From Engraulis encrasicolus (taxonomy: Eukaryota > Chordata > Actinopteri > Clupeiformes > Engraulidae), in the NCBI RefSeq assembly GCF_034702125.1, contig NC_085860.1, positions 55,373,242 through 55,437,241 on the forward strand: a DNA stretch of 64,000 nucleotides, given 5' to 3'. Shown in pieces: positions 22,999 through 33,605 of this stretch (positions are counted from its first letter, which is position 1; each line of letters begins with the position of its first letter). The notes under the pieces were generated by a model. The model had not been told where the DNA came from. It worked only from the letters and a program-made list of their open reading frames with translations, and ran no database searches. The position numbers and the translations under genes were made by a program.

Positions 22999-23592
22999 GG
23001 TTAGGGTGTCAGACTTGCATCCCAAAGGTTGCCGGTTCGACCCCTGACCGGTCAGGTTGGTGGGGGGAGTAATTAATCAGTACTCTCCTCCATCCTCCTC
23101 AATGACTGAGGTACCCTGAGCATGGTACCATCTCGCCGCACTGCTCCCTTGGGGCGCCATTGGGGGCTGCCCCCTTGCACGGGTGAGGCATAAATGCAAT
23201 TTTGTTGTGTGCTGTGTGCAGTGAACACTTGTGTGCTGTGGAGTGCTGTGTCACAATGACAAAGGGAGTTGGAGTTTCCCAGTTGGGCTTTCACTTCACT
23301 TCACTTGCTCTTTTGAGAGCTAATTGATAAGAATGTGTCAGGCTTGCTGATTATGCTCAGAGCCAGCCGGTCTACTGTCTATGGTCATGTCAAGTTGTCC
23401 TCGGCTTGTCGTAGCATTTATCATGCGTTATCATGACAAAGGTCCCATGCAGACAGACGGTTGGTGTGGACATTTTGCTAATTGTTTTATATTTACTCTA
23501 GGGTTAGCATTAAGACACTGAATAGGACACTGTCCTAAGAGATTCTGTTCTTGCCATTTTTTGCTTGAACCCGGTTTCATTCCACCAATCCT

Positions 23593-23720
23593 GGGGTGAG
23601 TTTCTCAAAAGAGAAGTTGTTAGCCTGTTAGCAACTTCGGTAGTTGCCAATGGGAAAATGCATTGAAAACAGCAAAGTAGTTAATGTAGTTACCAACTTT
23701 GGTTTTGAGAAATTCACCCC
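23593..23720. mobile_element. Short foldback MITE, GGGGTGAGTTTCTCAAAAG arms
   Basis: GGGGTGAGTTTCTCAAAAG at the left is mirrored by TTTTGAGAAATTCACCCC at the right. The interior contains TTAGCAACTTCGGTAGTTGC-type inverted motifs. It is probably related to the family at 1394-1518. Confidence 0.65.
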
Positions 23721-23919
23721 TGCACAGGATCATTACACAAGGTGATGATTTGGTTCAATATCAATTTAGTGTGATAAAAAAATGTTGTAGCCCAATAACT
23801 AGAAACACTCACACTCATGCGAGACAATATATATATATCTTTTACCTGTTACTCAGGGCACCTTTTTGGAGAAACCCATACGGTACATGTCTTCCAGTAG
23901 GGTTGAATTAGCCTTTTTA

Positions 23920-24385
23920 CAGGTCTCTCAAAAAGACCATCAAACAGCTTAAATTAATCCAAAATAGAGTATCAAGCATTCTTTTGGGAAAAGATTTGTC
24001 AGGAACAATTCCAGAGGGGCCCTGCCCCACCCTGGCCCCTGTCTAAAACCGCCCCTGCTTTCTAGTAATTCCAAAGGTCAAATCAAAGTGTGAAGAGAAA
24101 GACTAGGCTACAAAGACCTTCCAGATTATGTAACAAAAATGCTCCCACTGTTGACTCAAGACAAAGCTGTTCTCAGATGCCTTCCCTTAGCAACTCTAAA
24201 TGATCAACTTTTGATTTCATTATTTTCTATATTTTCTTTTGTTTTAATTTAATGTTTTAATTTTCTTTGATTCTAATTATTGAATGTTTTCTTTCTCCAT
24301 TTCTTGTTTTCTTTATCCCTTTACGTTTATTTTTTAAATTACATTTTACTGCATCTCTGTATGAAATGCACTATACAAACAGCCT
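23920..24385 (+). mobile_element. Decayed LINE 3' fragment
   Basis: The DNA near 23925-24010 can be read as a decayed C-terminal reverse-transcriptase segment (K-T-I-K-Q-L-K-L-I-Q-N-R-V). After a GGGGCCCTGCCCC-containing interruption, it continues with frame breaks and a tail with GTATGAAATGCACTATACAAA. This is typical of fish non-LTR elements. It is non-functional. Confidence 0.5.
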
Positions 24386-24915
24386 AATAATGTCTTGCCA
24401 GATTCTCAAAGATATATGGTATAGATCACTGTATTTCAAAGCTTTAAATAGCTACTGGTATTAAATAACTCTTTAGCTAGTCCCTGGCTGCACCACAAGT
24501 TATCCAAGGAAATGCAGAATTCTCGACCATCAAGTGGACCATTTGTGAAAAATAATTGAATGACATACCAAAAAATAAAGATATCAAATCACCAAAAAAT
24601 TACATTATATTTCATTTTTTTTTTCAATTGCGTTTTTGTTACAAGTCATAAAATAGATCAGTATTGATATATTCCTCTTATGAAAAGGGCATCTAAAACT
24701 AGACATTTGTTTAGTTTGTTTTTCTTCAATGAAACGTGTAACTGTATGTGTAATGATGTTCAATCATCTAATCAGTTTCGCAGCTACTGTGTACTTCATA
24801 ATAACTATTTCTGAAATAAAAAAAGAGATTTGCCAAAAGTCCGCCGCTTGAGTGAGCCACAGCGTAGATGCCCACTTGAGGGATTTACTCTGAATGTATG
24901 TGCAGAATGTTCAAA

Positions 24916-24995
<80 letters not shown>

Positions 24996-25093
24996 TGGTC
25001 GTGTAAATGTGGGTGTGTAAATGAGGGTGTGTATGAGGGTGTGAGTTCATACAGTTTGTGTTTGTACAGTACTGTACAGTATGTGTGTATTTT
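24386..25093 (-). other. Probable pcsk5 3' UTR and flank, with (TG)n at 24918-24993
   Basis: This is the sequence downstream of the pcsk5 stop on the minus strand. A (CA)n tract in the mRNA sense, 100-175 bases past the stop, would lie in the 3' UTR. A possible AATAAA on the minus strand occurs near 24327-24333, about 760 bases past the stop. The transcript end is not established. Confidence 0.4.
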
Positions 25094-25506
25094 CTAAATT
25101 CTGTTGAGCTGTGTGTTCTCGTCCACTTCCTCCTCCTCCTCTTCCTCATCCCAGTTCTCCGGCTCGTGCATGAAGCTATATCTGCGGTACACAGAACCAT
25201 CGCGGCTGGTGTACACCACGTCCACCTCGTCCCCGCTGTCTTCCGGTTCCGGAACGCCATGCGGCATGTTCCGCAGGTCCGGCGCCATTCCGGCCATGCC
25301 GCTCAGCCTCTCGTAGCTGCGGCCCCAGCACAGGCGCTTGCGGGCACGCGCCTGCACCAGCCCAAACACTGACAGCGCCACCACCAGGGCCACGCACAGA
25401 ACTGCGGGCAGTGTGGCCGCCGTGGGGGGGGGCTCGCTGACGTCTGGATCCGTAGACTCTGCACTCTGCTCTCGCTGGTCCACCGTCGGGGCCTCCAGAC
25501 ACAGGG
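25094..25506 (-). CDS. pcsk5: pcsk5 terminal exon: transmembrane helix and cytoplasmic tail
   Basis: Proprotein convertase PC5/6 cleaves precursors after basic residues. The long B isoform is anchored in the membrane and cycles through the trans-Golgi network. This last exon enters with two bases of a split codon after an acceptor ending CTGTCCTGCAG and gives 137 residues. One more cysteine (LCLEAP) is followed by a Ser/Pro-rich juxtamembrane stretch. The single helix LPAVLCVALVVALSVFGLV (residues 33-51) is next, then a basic stop-transfer RARKR and an 86-residue tail. The tail has two acidic clusters (PEPEDSGDEVD and DEEEEEEEVDE) and the Tyr motifs YERL and YSFM, which fit YxxPhi sorting signals. 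Two acidic clusters are a known feature of PC5B. This tail rules out PCSK6 (PACE4), which is secreted. The protease, P domain and first repeats lie outside the window. Confidence 0.88.
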
Positions 25507-26300
<794 letters not shown>

Positions 26301-26624
26301 TAAAGAGGAGAGAAATTGTGTAATTGAGTAATTGACTGATTGCCAAACATGCAAACGTAATCAGCTATTTAAAACACTAGTGTTCACATTTTGAAGTGAA
26401 GAAGAAGGTAAATAAGAGTGTCAGCCAGTGCGGTTAAATCATAACTCAGGCATGTGTGTTCAGAACTAACAGTGCCACGCTATTGTCACCTGTTATCTAC
26501 TCAACAGGCTTATCAGAACTTGTTTGTTTAAGCCTAATGCTAAAGACATGTCCTGTTCTCTTCTCACTCATCCTGGTATGCCCACAGGGAAGTAAGCTTA
26601 GGCACACAGATACACACAGATATG
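26301..26624. other. pcsk5 intron, nothing recognised
   Basis: Ordinary intronic sequence between the GACA/GATA tract and the SINE. No signal was recognised. Confidence 0.3.
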
Positions 26625-26944
26625 TGAAAGGGAAAGCCCACCAGGGAAATTCCAACTCCCATTGTCATTGTGACACAGCACTCCACAACACAGTGTTCAC
26701 TGCACACACAACGAAATTGCATTTATGCCTCACCCGTGCAAGGGGGCAGCCCCCCATTGGCGCCCCAAGGGAGCAGTGCGGCGGGACGGTACCATGCTCG
26801 GGGTCTCTCAGTTATGGAGGAGGATGGGGGCGAGCACTGGTTAATTACAGTGCTCCCCCCAACCAACCTGGCGGGTCGGGAGTCGAACTGACAACCTTTG
26901 GGCTACAAGCCTGATGCCCTAACCGCTTACCCATGACTGCCCCT
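26625..26944 (-). mobile_element. tRNA-derived SINE (same family as 21129-23310)
   Basis: In reverse complement it starts GGGGCAGTCATGGGTAAGCG, passes the box B-like region and CTGAGAGACCCCGAGCATGG, and ends in the AATGGGAGTTGGAATTTCCC tail. It is essentially complete and shows the site that the two hAT-like elements interrupt at 21-23 kb. Confidence 0.85.
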
Positions 26945-27129
26945 GTATGTGGGTACAAATCCTGTTGTTGGGGCAGTGTTTTATGCAGTAGAGGTGGTAT
27001 TCATGGCTCTTTGACGGGGTCTAGATCATAGTGGCTCATTCCTTTCAAAGGGCCATTCAAAAAACTCTTTTGAACTCCACCTCTTGGACATTTTGTACAA
27101 ACAACAATTGATTGTCCTCTCTAAATACT

Positions 27130-27232
27130 GTTTCTGCCACTCTCTGAGGAGGTTGCACCATGCATTTGACCTTTTTACTGCACAGACGCGTTTCGGCGTT
27201 CTGCCTTCCTCAGTGTGTGTTTTTTTTCTGAA
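27130..27232 (-). mobile_element. Hammerhead-like core with GGTTGCACCATGCAT arm
   Basis: On the minus strand 27215-27178 reads ACTGAGGAAGGCAGAACGCC and continues GAAACGCGTCTGTG. It has CTGAGGA, a GGC/GCC stem around AGAAC, then GAAAC. The following arm shares ATGCATGGTGCAAC with the right arm of the hairpin at 7530-7640, so these are two members of one family. The opposite arm is missing here. Confidence 0.5.
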
Positions 27233-27430
27233 ATAAGAAAATGGATGGTCACCATAACTTCAGATGGCGTCCTCAGTCCAGTCGGTACGTTTAATTTCGT
27301 GTAACTGCAAACATCTCCTATGCTTCTGGAACAGCCTATTCCCTCTTGGAATAGCGTGAAAAGTGTACTTTTTTTGGATCTGTATCTGTACACTTCAGGA
27401 TGGCAGGTCTTCTCTAGGGTCTGCTCTGTC

Positions 27431-27434
<4 letters not shown>

Positions 27435-27503
<69 letters not shown>
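27435..27503 (+). repeat. (TG)n microsatellite
   Basis: About 34 TG units within the pcsk5 intron. Confidence 0.96.
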
Positions 27504-27506
<3 letters not shown>

Positions 27507-28197
27507 AGTCAGCAATGCGCATGCAGTCAGTGTTGACGTAACTTCTAAAGGGGTCAATTATGTACCTACTTTTAGTATACCGTCTAAGGTACAATGTGGA
27601 CAACAATGTCATATAATTTATTCTTTACTTAGCCAGGATTGTCATATTGAGGCATAAGTGTCTTTCCTGACAGGAAGTCCTGGTCAACATGGCACCCAAC
27701 AAAAAAATCCAGATGCAAACACATTAACACATAATAAAGAAAACAAACTTACTATAATATCAACGCATCATAAGGCAAATAAACAATGGACAAAGAGGGG
27801 GGAACGCCTAGCACACCATAGCAGAGAGCTCAACTGCTTTGGTTGTGCCCTAGGACTGAGGTAGCACTAGTCTTTCACATTCTTGTGTTTAGCTTTTTTC
27901 TGCTATTATTTTCAGCTCAGAGTCAAAGCTTCTCCCATGCTCTCTTCATGAAAAGTATATAAATACCCTCTCTAAAAGAGACCCTATATCTGGAACAGAC
28001 AAATTTAGGAACAATTACTGGTCGAATGTGCATCAGGTTTACCCAATTGCTAACGTTTGAACATGACATGTAATCTGCTTGTACTGTACTATATTATCTG
28101 TATCTCATCCCCAAAGGTGCTGTAGGGGCACCATGCCTTGGTGAAGTAGTAACTTACTATCCATAGCAAACAAAGGAACTGAAAACAGATAAGACCC
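27504..28197. other. pcsk5 intron, nothing recognised
   Basis: No coding exon of the cysteine-repeat type and no clear repeat family was seen on either strand. Confidence 0.3.
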
Positions 28198-28458
28198 AGG
28201 GCAGTCATGGGCAGTCATGAGTAAGTGGTTAGGGCGTCAGACTTGTAGCCCAAAGGTTGCCGGTTTGACTCACGAGTCACGACCCGCCAGGTTGGTGGGG
28301 GGAGTAATTAACCAGTGCTCTTCCCCAATCTCCTCCATGACTGAGGTACCCTGAGCATGGTGCCGTCCCGCTGCACTGCTCCCTTGCATGTGAGGCATAA
28401 AATGCAATTTCGTTGTGTGCAGTGTGCAGTGAACACTTGTGTGCTGTGGAGTGCTGTC
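28198..28458 (+). mobile_element. tRNA-derived SINE, 3' truncated
   Basis: The head GGGCAGTCATGAGTAAGTGG and box B-like GGTTGCCGGTTTGACTC are present. The body runs to GTGCTGTGGAGTGCTGT, where the usual tail is missing. It lies about 135 bases downstream of the donor of pcsk5 exon 28594-28822. Confidence 0.8.
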
Positions 28459-28593
28459 CCATGGCTTTGCCATCAGTGATTAACAAACAGAAACCCACGG
28501 CGAATGCAATACAGTACAGTATAACGCAAATAATGTGCAATATAATGAAAATTAGGATGGGCCATGACAGGACCTGTACACACACACACACAC

Positions 28594-28822
28594 CTGTGCT
28601 AGGTTCGCAGACACAGCAGTCCTCTTCATCCTGCTGCCCTTGGTCCGCCTCCTCCTCCTCCTCCGCTGCACGTCGTTGCTGCTGCCCCTGGTTGCTAGGG
28701 CAGCATCGTACGCAGCGGCCGTCCAGGGCGTGCAGAGCGAAGCCTGGGTGGCACGTCAGGCAGCTCTGGGGGCCGCCAGAGGAACAGTGGCGGCAGGATG
28801 GGTCACAGGGATCACACTCCTC
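28594..28822 (-). CDS. pcsk5: pcsk5 exon: cysteine repeat followed by Gln/Glu-rich insert
   Basis: The exon enters in phase 0 (EECDPCDPSCRHC...) and leaves in phase 1. It contains 12 cysteines. A normal furin-like repeat (CDPCDPSCRHCSSGGPQSC, then CLTCHPGF) runs into an unusual low-complexity insert of about 25 residues, rich in Gln, Glu and Asp, encoded by CTC/CTG-type triplets on the plus strand. It ends DCCVCEPST. The acceptor is preceded within 20 bases by a (TATC)n microsatellite on the transcribed strand. The donor GT is the first unit of a short (GT)n run, so the splice site sits inside repeats on both sides. The frame joins perfectly with its neighbours. Confidence 0.85.
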
Positions 28823-28832
28823 CTGAACGGAG

Positions 28833-28835
28833 AGG

Positions 28836-28931
<96 letters not shown>
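28833..28931 (+). repeat. (GATA)n microsatellite at a pcsk5 acceptor
   Basis: About 24 GATA units. In the pcsk5 transcript this is (UAUC)n ending about ten bases before the 3' splice site at 28822/28823. Confidence 0.96.
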
Positions 28932-29755
28932 TACTTTAGGAATTTCATTTTGACCATTTGAATAGGTTAGCTGGAGGATATCATGAAGTGTCATTTGTGT
29001 ATGATGAAGAAGTTTCAAAACGATCATTTTTGACCGTAACACAACCAGAGGGTTAAACAGCAGATAAGAGATAGATAGATAGATAGACAGCTTCACAGTT
29101 TCGTAAATGTTTACCTTGCAAATACCTTGAGCATGGCTTTGATATTACACCTGCGGGGAAATGGGTTGTGTGTGACATGTTTTATGATTGTAGAGAATGA
29201 TAAGACACCAGAACATTAACGGTAAACTGGCTCACTCTTTCCTGCGTGCCCATGCTGTAACGAATTGCTGAGAAATACTGTATGGCAATATGATGCAGTT
29301 CTAAGGTAGTAATGCTAAAGGGGTAGATTTAACAAGTCAGTCTTTATTTGCATCTGCCTTTGGTGATAGTCATTTACACACTATCTGTAACGCAATTTAG
29401 TTTTTCTTTTTTCCTTCTCTCTTTCTCTATTCTTAAGCACATTGAATGACATTTATGTATAATACTGTGCTATATAAATATTTTTTGATTGATTGATTGA
29501 ATCTGGCAAAGTCTGTTTTTCTAAAATGCACTGTATACCAACAACAACAACAACACCAACACCAACACCACCACCAACAACAACAACAACAACAACAAAA
29601 CAACACATTTTATTTTAAGCGACTTTCATAATACCCAAGGTCACTTCACATAAAAGCAAATCAGAGCGTCAAGAGTAAACAAAACAGCAATGAAAATGAA
29701 TAAATAAACAAACAAACAAACAAACAAACTAAATGTAATTTTGAACCTGACTCAC
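28932..29755. other. pcsk5 intron with LINE-like tail and (CAA)n/(AAAC)n tracts
   Basis: Around 29401-29500 a sequence ending CTATATAAATATTTTTTGAT followed by GATT units looks like a non-LTR retrotransposon tail. 29541-29600 is a (CAA)n-type tract and 29703-29728 is (AAAC)n. Nothing else is recognised. Confidence 0.45.
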
Positions 29756-29856
29756 ACTTTGGGACCAGTAGCGGCTCTCCTCACAGCGGGGGTAACACAC
29801 ACCATTCTGCAGGATACTGCCCCAGTCGCATGTTACACAGCTCTGTGGGGTAGAAT
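29756..29856 (-). CDS. pcsk5: pcsk5 exon: half furin-like repeat, UG-rich 3' splice site
   Basis: This 101-bp exon is the only one in the series not followed by a phase 1 or 2 junction. It enters in phase 1 and leaves in phase 0 at CAAAGT|GTGAGT, a strong donor. It encodes STPQSCVTCDWGSILQNGVC and then YPRCEESRYWSQS, with four cysteines, joining DST to the preceding QTCT. The acceptor is unusual: the upstream sequence on the transcribed strand is (TG)n then GCGCGCGTGCGCGTGCCCAG, with no polypyrimidine tract. Confidence 0.85.
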
Positions 29857-29861
29857 CTGGG

Positions 29862-29867
29862 CACGCG

Positions 29868-29944
<77 letters not shown>
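29862..29944 (+). repeat. (CA)n microsatellite abutting a pcsk5 acceptor
   Basis: On the pcsk5 transcript this is a (UG)n tract of about 33 units. It ends in GC-rich purine/pyrimidine alternation right up to the AG of exon 29756-29856. Confidence 0.96.
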
Positions 29945-29946
<2 letters not shown>

Positions 29947-30434
29947 CATCAGCAATGCATTATCATTTTTTACAGGTCCACATGACCATGCCAAGTAGGC
30001 CTAATACATAGTAGTATTTTTAGAATGACAGTGCTTGGGTGTTTCTGAAAGGTCCCACCTGAATAGCACCTAATGACATGATCAAAGGTTTTTCCACATC
30101 CGTGCTGCTCTAGAAAACTTGCGTTTGTGAGTTTTATAAAAGCTTCAAAATGAACATGTAATGCAAATGAAGAGCAAACTGTGATCAAGTTAAATCCCAC
30201 CAACAATCAAAAGATAGGTATCATTGCCTGAATGTCCTGAGTGTGTGATAAATGGGAGCATAGGATAAATGGGAACATTCATTGTCTGTGTGTCCTGAGG
30301 ATGTGATGAATGGTAAATCAGTAAGGCATAAAGGCATACAAGGTGACCGGTTCCAAGAAATGTATCGCAAGGCGGCGGCTCAGAACACCGGGGATGAGGG
30401 TTCGAAGGGCACTTCCCGATCGTTTCCCCATTCC
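29945..30434. other. pcsk5 intron, few repeats
   Basis: Contains a GGTGACCGGTTCC...GGCGGCGGCT phrase at about 30340-30380 that resembles part of the hairpin at 40286-40426. Otherwise nothing is recognised. Confidence 0.35.
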
Positions 30435-30735
30435 CAATCCACTCTTTGAATAAGAGGGTGTTCACTATAGGAAAATCAAAGATGGCAGCCAATTTTCAAG
30501 ATGGTATTTCCTTGTTGACAAGTTGCTATTTATAGAATCCACTCTTTGAATAAGAGGATGAAGGCTATAGGAAAATCAAAGATGGCAGCCAATTTTCAAG
30601 ATGCTATTTCCTTGTTTGACAAGTTGCTATTTATAGAATCCACTCTTTGAATAAGAGGGTGTTAGCTATAGGAAAATCAAATATGGCAGCCAATTTTCAA
30701 GATGCTATTTCCTTGTTTGACAAGCTGCTATTTCC
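30435..30735 (+). repeat. Tandem repeat, about 100-bp unit, 3 copies
   Basis: The unit begins AATCCACTCTTTGAATAAGA and contains TATAGGAAAATCAAAGATGG and CAATTTTCAAGATG. Starts are near 30435, 30537 and 30637. Copies differ by a few bases. Confidence 0.85.
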
Positions 30736-31619
30736 TTGTGAGCTTGCTACACTGTCTTTACAATCCCTCCATTTGGGACATGTGAAAGTGGTACAGTCAG
30801 TAAGGGCATTGGAATCCAGGAACACCAGGAATTAAGAGTGCAATGTGGTCAATAGGTTTGGCCAGGTGAACCAGGTGACCGTCTCCTGAACAAGTTAGAG
30901 CAGTTTTCCTAACCAGAGCAGAGTAGAGGTCACTCAGCTGCTCCAGGGCATCCAAGTCCCCAGGGCATCAAGCAATGACAAGGATCCAGGATGAAGTTTC
31001 TGGAAGAACCAGGCTAGGGTCATACCAGGCTTACATCTTTGTCTATTGCCAACGGCAATTTTCCCTGCTTGGCAAAGCATAGATGTGCAGCAGCTATGGC
31101 TGATGTGTGTCCAAAGCCAGAGCCTGCGATTGATTGAATTACAGCAGGGGTCTCCAAATAAAAGTCCCAAGAAGGGGGGGGGGGGGGGGGTGGACTGTGG
31201 GCCATCAAGGATCCAGACCAGATCTCCCTAAATGCCAGCGATCTTGGATTTTTTTTTGCGTGCCCAACACCCTGCATTCTAATGAACATGTGCGCCAATT
31301 TTCATGCTTGCATACCAAGGTGAACCATTCTGGGGTATTTTGGCAGTTGTCTGCTCCGTTACTACCTTACTTGGCTGTCCAAATAGCAACCACTGACTAG
31401 TCCAAAACCAGTAAGTATTACTGCGCAAACATTTTATCCACGCAAGGTGTTACCACACCTACAGTAAATATACTCTATTGGTGCGTGGCGCTTTGGTCTG
31501 TAGTCTGATATCATAAAAAAGCAATAGATGGATTACCAGTAATCAATGTGGCTTTGTGCAATGTCCCTTTGTCACTGCTATTACCGTCACCTAAGGAGTG
31601 CCTTGTCCCATAAACAGCA
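30736..31619. other. pcsk5 intron, nothing recognised apart from a G tract at 31177-31192
   Basis: The sequence 31141-31420 resembles fish interspersed repeats, but I could not assign it. The poly-G run separates two unrelated parts. Confidence 0.3.
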
Positions 31620-32505
31620 TGCGTCATATCGTCATATCTCGTCCACATGCGTACACTACACTATATGCCGTCCTCAACAGCAGCGGAGTGAGCGCTTGCT
31701 GTGCTTTACCTTACTTATCTGACTGACAGCAAACACAGATGGCTCATGAGACTGACGTCATCCTGCCCCCTCCTCCAGCCCAGATCGAACCTGTAGCCCC
31801 TTAACGCAATCAGGGCCTGTTTAAAAGATGGCCCGGGGCCCCTTTAGGCTAAAGACTGCTGTGGGCACCTCTGGAAGGCAAATTACATGACGGAATTACA
31901 TAGACAGTGTCATAATTAAAAACTAGGAATTAAGGATAACATGTCTGCTAGCTGTGGTGGGGAGTATTAACAAAATGTAAAACTGTACTCAACATTGCAG
32001 ATTCAACATGTAAAACTGTACTCAACATTGCAGATTCAAAATGTAAAACTGTACACAACATTGCAGATTCAACATGTAAAACTGTACTCAACATTGCAGA
32101 TTCAACATGTAAAACTGTACTCAACATTGCAGATTCAAAATGTAAAACTGTACACAACATTGCAGATTACTTTTTCAATCTTGTCACAATTCTGCAATTT
32201 TTGACTTTTGGCCAATCAGGGGCCCCCTGGCAAGTGGGGGCCCCTCGGCTGCAGCCATATCTACGCCGTGCATTAATCCGGCCCTGCATATGGCTTCCAC
32301 ATGTGTACACTACGTATATGCCATTTTCAACAGCTGCGGAGTGAGTGCTTGCTGTGCTGTGCTGTACTGTTCTATACTTTACTTTACAGGACTGTGTTTA
32401 CAGTGCTTATCTGACAGACAACAAATGCAGCTGGCTCATGCCACCAGCGTCATTCTGCCCACTCCAGCACAGACCGGACCTGTCGCCCCTTAACACACAC
32501 CATCC
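31620..32505. repeat. Two direct copies of a 200-bp segment flanking an insert
   Basis: 31625-31806 and 32285-32500 are diverged direct repeats sharing the order CACATG.GTACACTAC, ATATGCC, AACAGC.GCGGAGTGAG, GCTTGCTGTGCT, GGCTCATG and TGTAGCCCCTTAA/TGTCGCCCCTTAA. Between them lies a hAT-like segment (CAGGGCCTGTTT to TCCGGCCCTG, 31814-32285) that contains a minisatellite. Confidence 0.65.
31975..32168 (+). repeat. 33-bp minisatellite, 6 copies in two trimers
   Basis: The unit is ATGTAAAACTGTACTCAACA followed by TTGCAGATTCAAC. Diagnostic bases at two sites show the order x-y-z-x-y-z, a 99-bp higher-order unit present twice. Because 33 is divisible by three, both strands stay open; this is not evidence for a gene. 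Confidence 0.9.
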
Positions 32506-33193
32506 CAATGCCTGAACATCCGAACCTCTAACTTACTGTCACTCCAGTATAGAAGGTGGTAGTGTAACTGTGCGATCACCACACTGCTGGCATTGAATGC
32601 GTGAAAAGCAGCGCCGCAGAAATAATTGACTTTGTATGGAAGAGCAGGCGGCAGAAGAGTCAGAAGCTGCAAAAGCGTTTCTTGCGCCGAGGGCGTCAGA
32701 AGGGTTAAAATAGAAGTTGAACTCCAGCTAAAAATATGCAATGAGCTCAGCGCCAGCAGGCGTCAGCCAATGCAATGTTCATATTTTTCTGAACACGAGC
32801 TTCGTTGGTCGCTCTTCCTGATCGAACGGTTCAGGCCGAATTGTTTGCTAGAAGTTACCAGGAAGTTGTTTTTTCTTCTCACACCATGATGACAATGTGG
32901 GCATCAGCAAGTTCATCCGGATGTCACGTGCAGAAAAAGTTCAGAGCTCAGTATGAACACGGGCGGTTTGCAGGTAAGCACTTTAGTGCCGAACGTAACT
33001 GGTGCGGGCACCGACACCGGCTACGTTCTGGTCGGCCTGAAAACAATATTAGCGAAGAGGCTCCAATAAGAAGAGCTGTTGTTTACATCTAAAACGTTTA
33101 CCACTACGATGACCTGAATTAATGAATGAATAAGAACCTTCAAAGACTCCCTTTTCCCCCTCTGAGTGAGTGTTTGTTGCCTGTTAACCTCAC
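32506..33193. other. pcsk5 intron, nothing recognised
   Basis: No exon of the cysteine-repeat type on the minus strand. It contains a moderately GC-rich stretch around 32900-33050, with no recognised motif. Confidence 0.3.
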
Positions 33194-33399
33194 CTGTGCA
33201 CGTTTGGCAGCTGGTGTGGCACTGGAGGCAGCGCTGTCCCTCCTGGTAGAAGCGCTGTGGGCAGTGTTCAACACATAGCCGGGTCCCGCGGAGCTCCAGC
33301 AGGGCCGCGGGGCACGTCTGGCACGACTCTGGCCCAGGGCCGCTGCACTGCTCGCAGGCACGATGGCACTTCTCACAGTGGTCGCCCTCCGCATAGAAC
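33194..33399 (-). CDS. pcsk5: pcsk5 exon: furin-like cysteine repeats
   Basis: 206 bp, phase 2 in, phase 1 out. Joined to the upstream exon it reads CPTG-FYAEGDHCEKCHRACEQC, the classical CP-x-GFY junction between repeats. It continues SGPGPESCQTCPAALLELRG, CVEHCPQRFYQEGQRCLQC and HTSCQTCT. Twelve cysteines lie in CxxC-type spacing. These repeats bind cell-surface heparan sulphate and TIMPs in the known PC5/PACE4 proteins. Acceptor CTGCCTCAG and donor GTGAGG are both good. Confidence 0.9.
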
Positions 33400-33605
33400 C
33401 TGAGGCAGGGCAATTCGCTTAGAATTTTTCACACATTTTCATAATGACACTTTTCATGCTCAAGACAAGCAGGAGATTCACAAGGAAAACGTTTATAAGC
33501 GTGTGAACTGGAACATACATACTTACTAGAATATCTTTAAGCACTTTCGAAATACTTTCATTAATAAACCTTCTTTAGGCATTTAAGATTTTATATACTT
33601 TATAC

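Larger units (their letters stand above)
21129..23310 (+). mobile_element. tRNA-derived SINE split by two hAT-like insertions
   Basis: The SINE head (GTCATGGGTAAG, box A-like) lies at about 21129-21146. It continues at 22655-22669, and the rest runs from 22999 with box B-like GGTTGCCGGTTCGACCCC and a tail near TTTCACTTCACTTCACTT. Other copies without these insertions are at 26625-26944, 28198-28458 and 60331-60655. They show the uninterrupted junction GGTAAGCGGTTAGGGC. Confidence 0.85.

Noticed and set aside
31948..32204. ORFs of 69-70 codons on both strands with 11-residue repeats
   Set aside because: The 33-bp minisatellite keeps all frames in register, so open frames are expected without coding.
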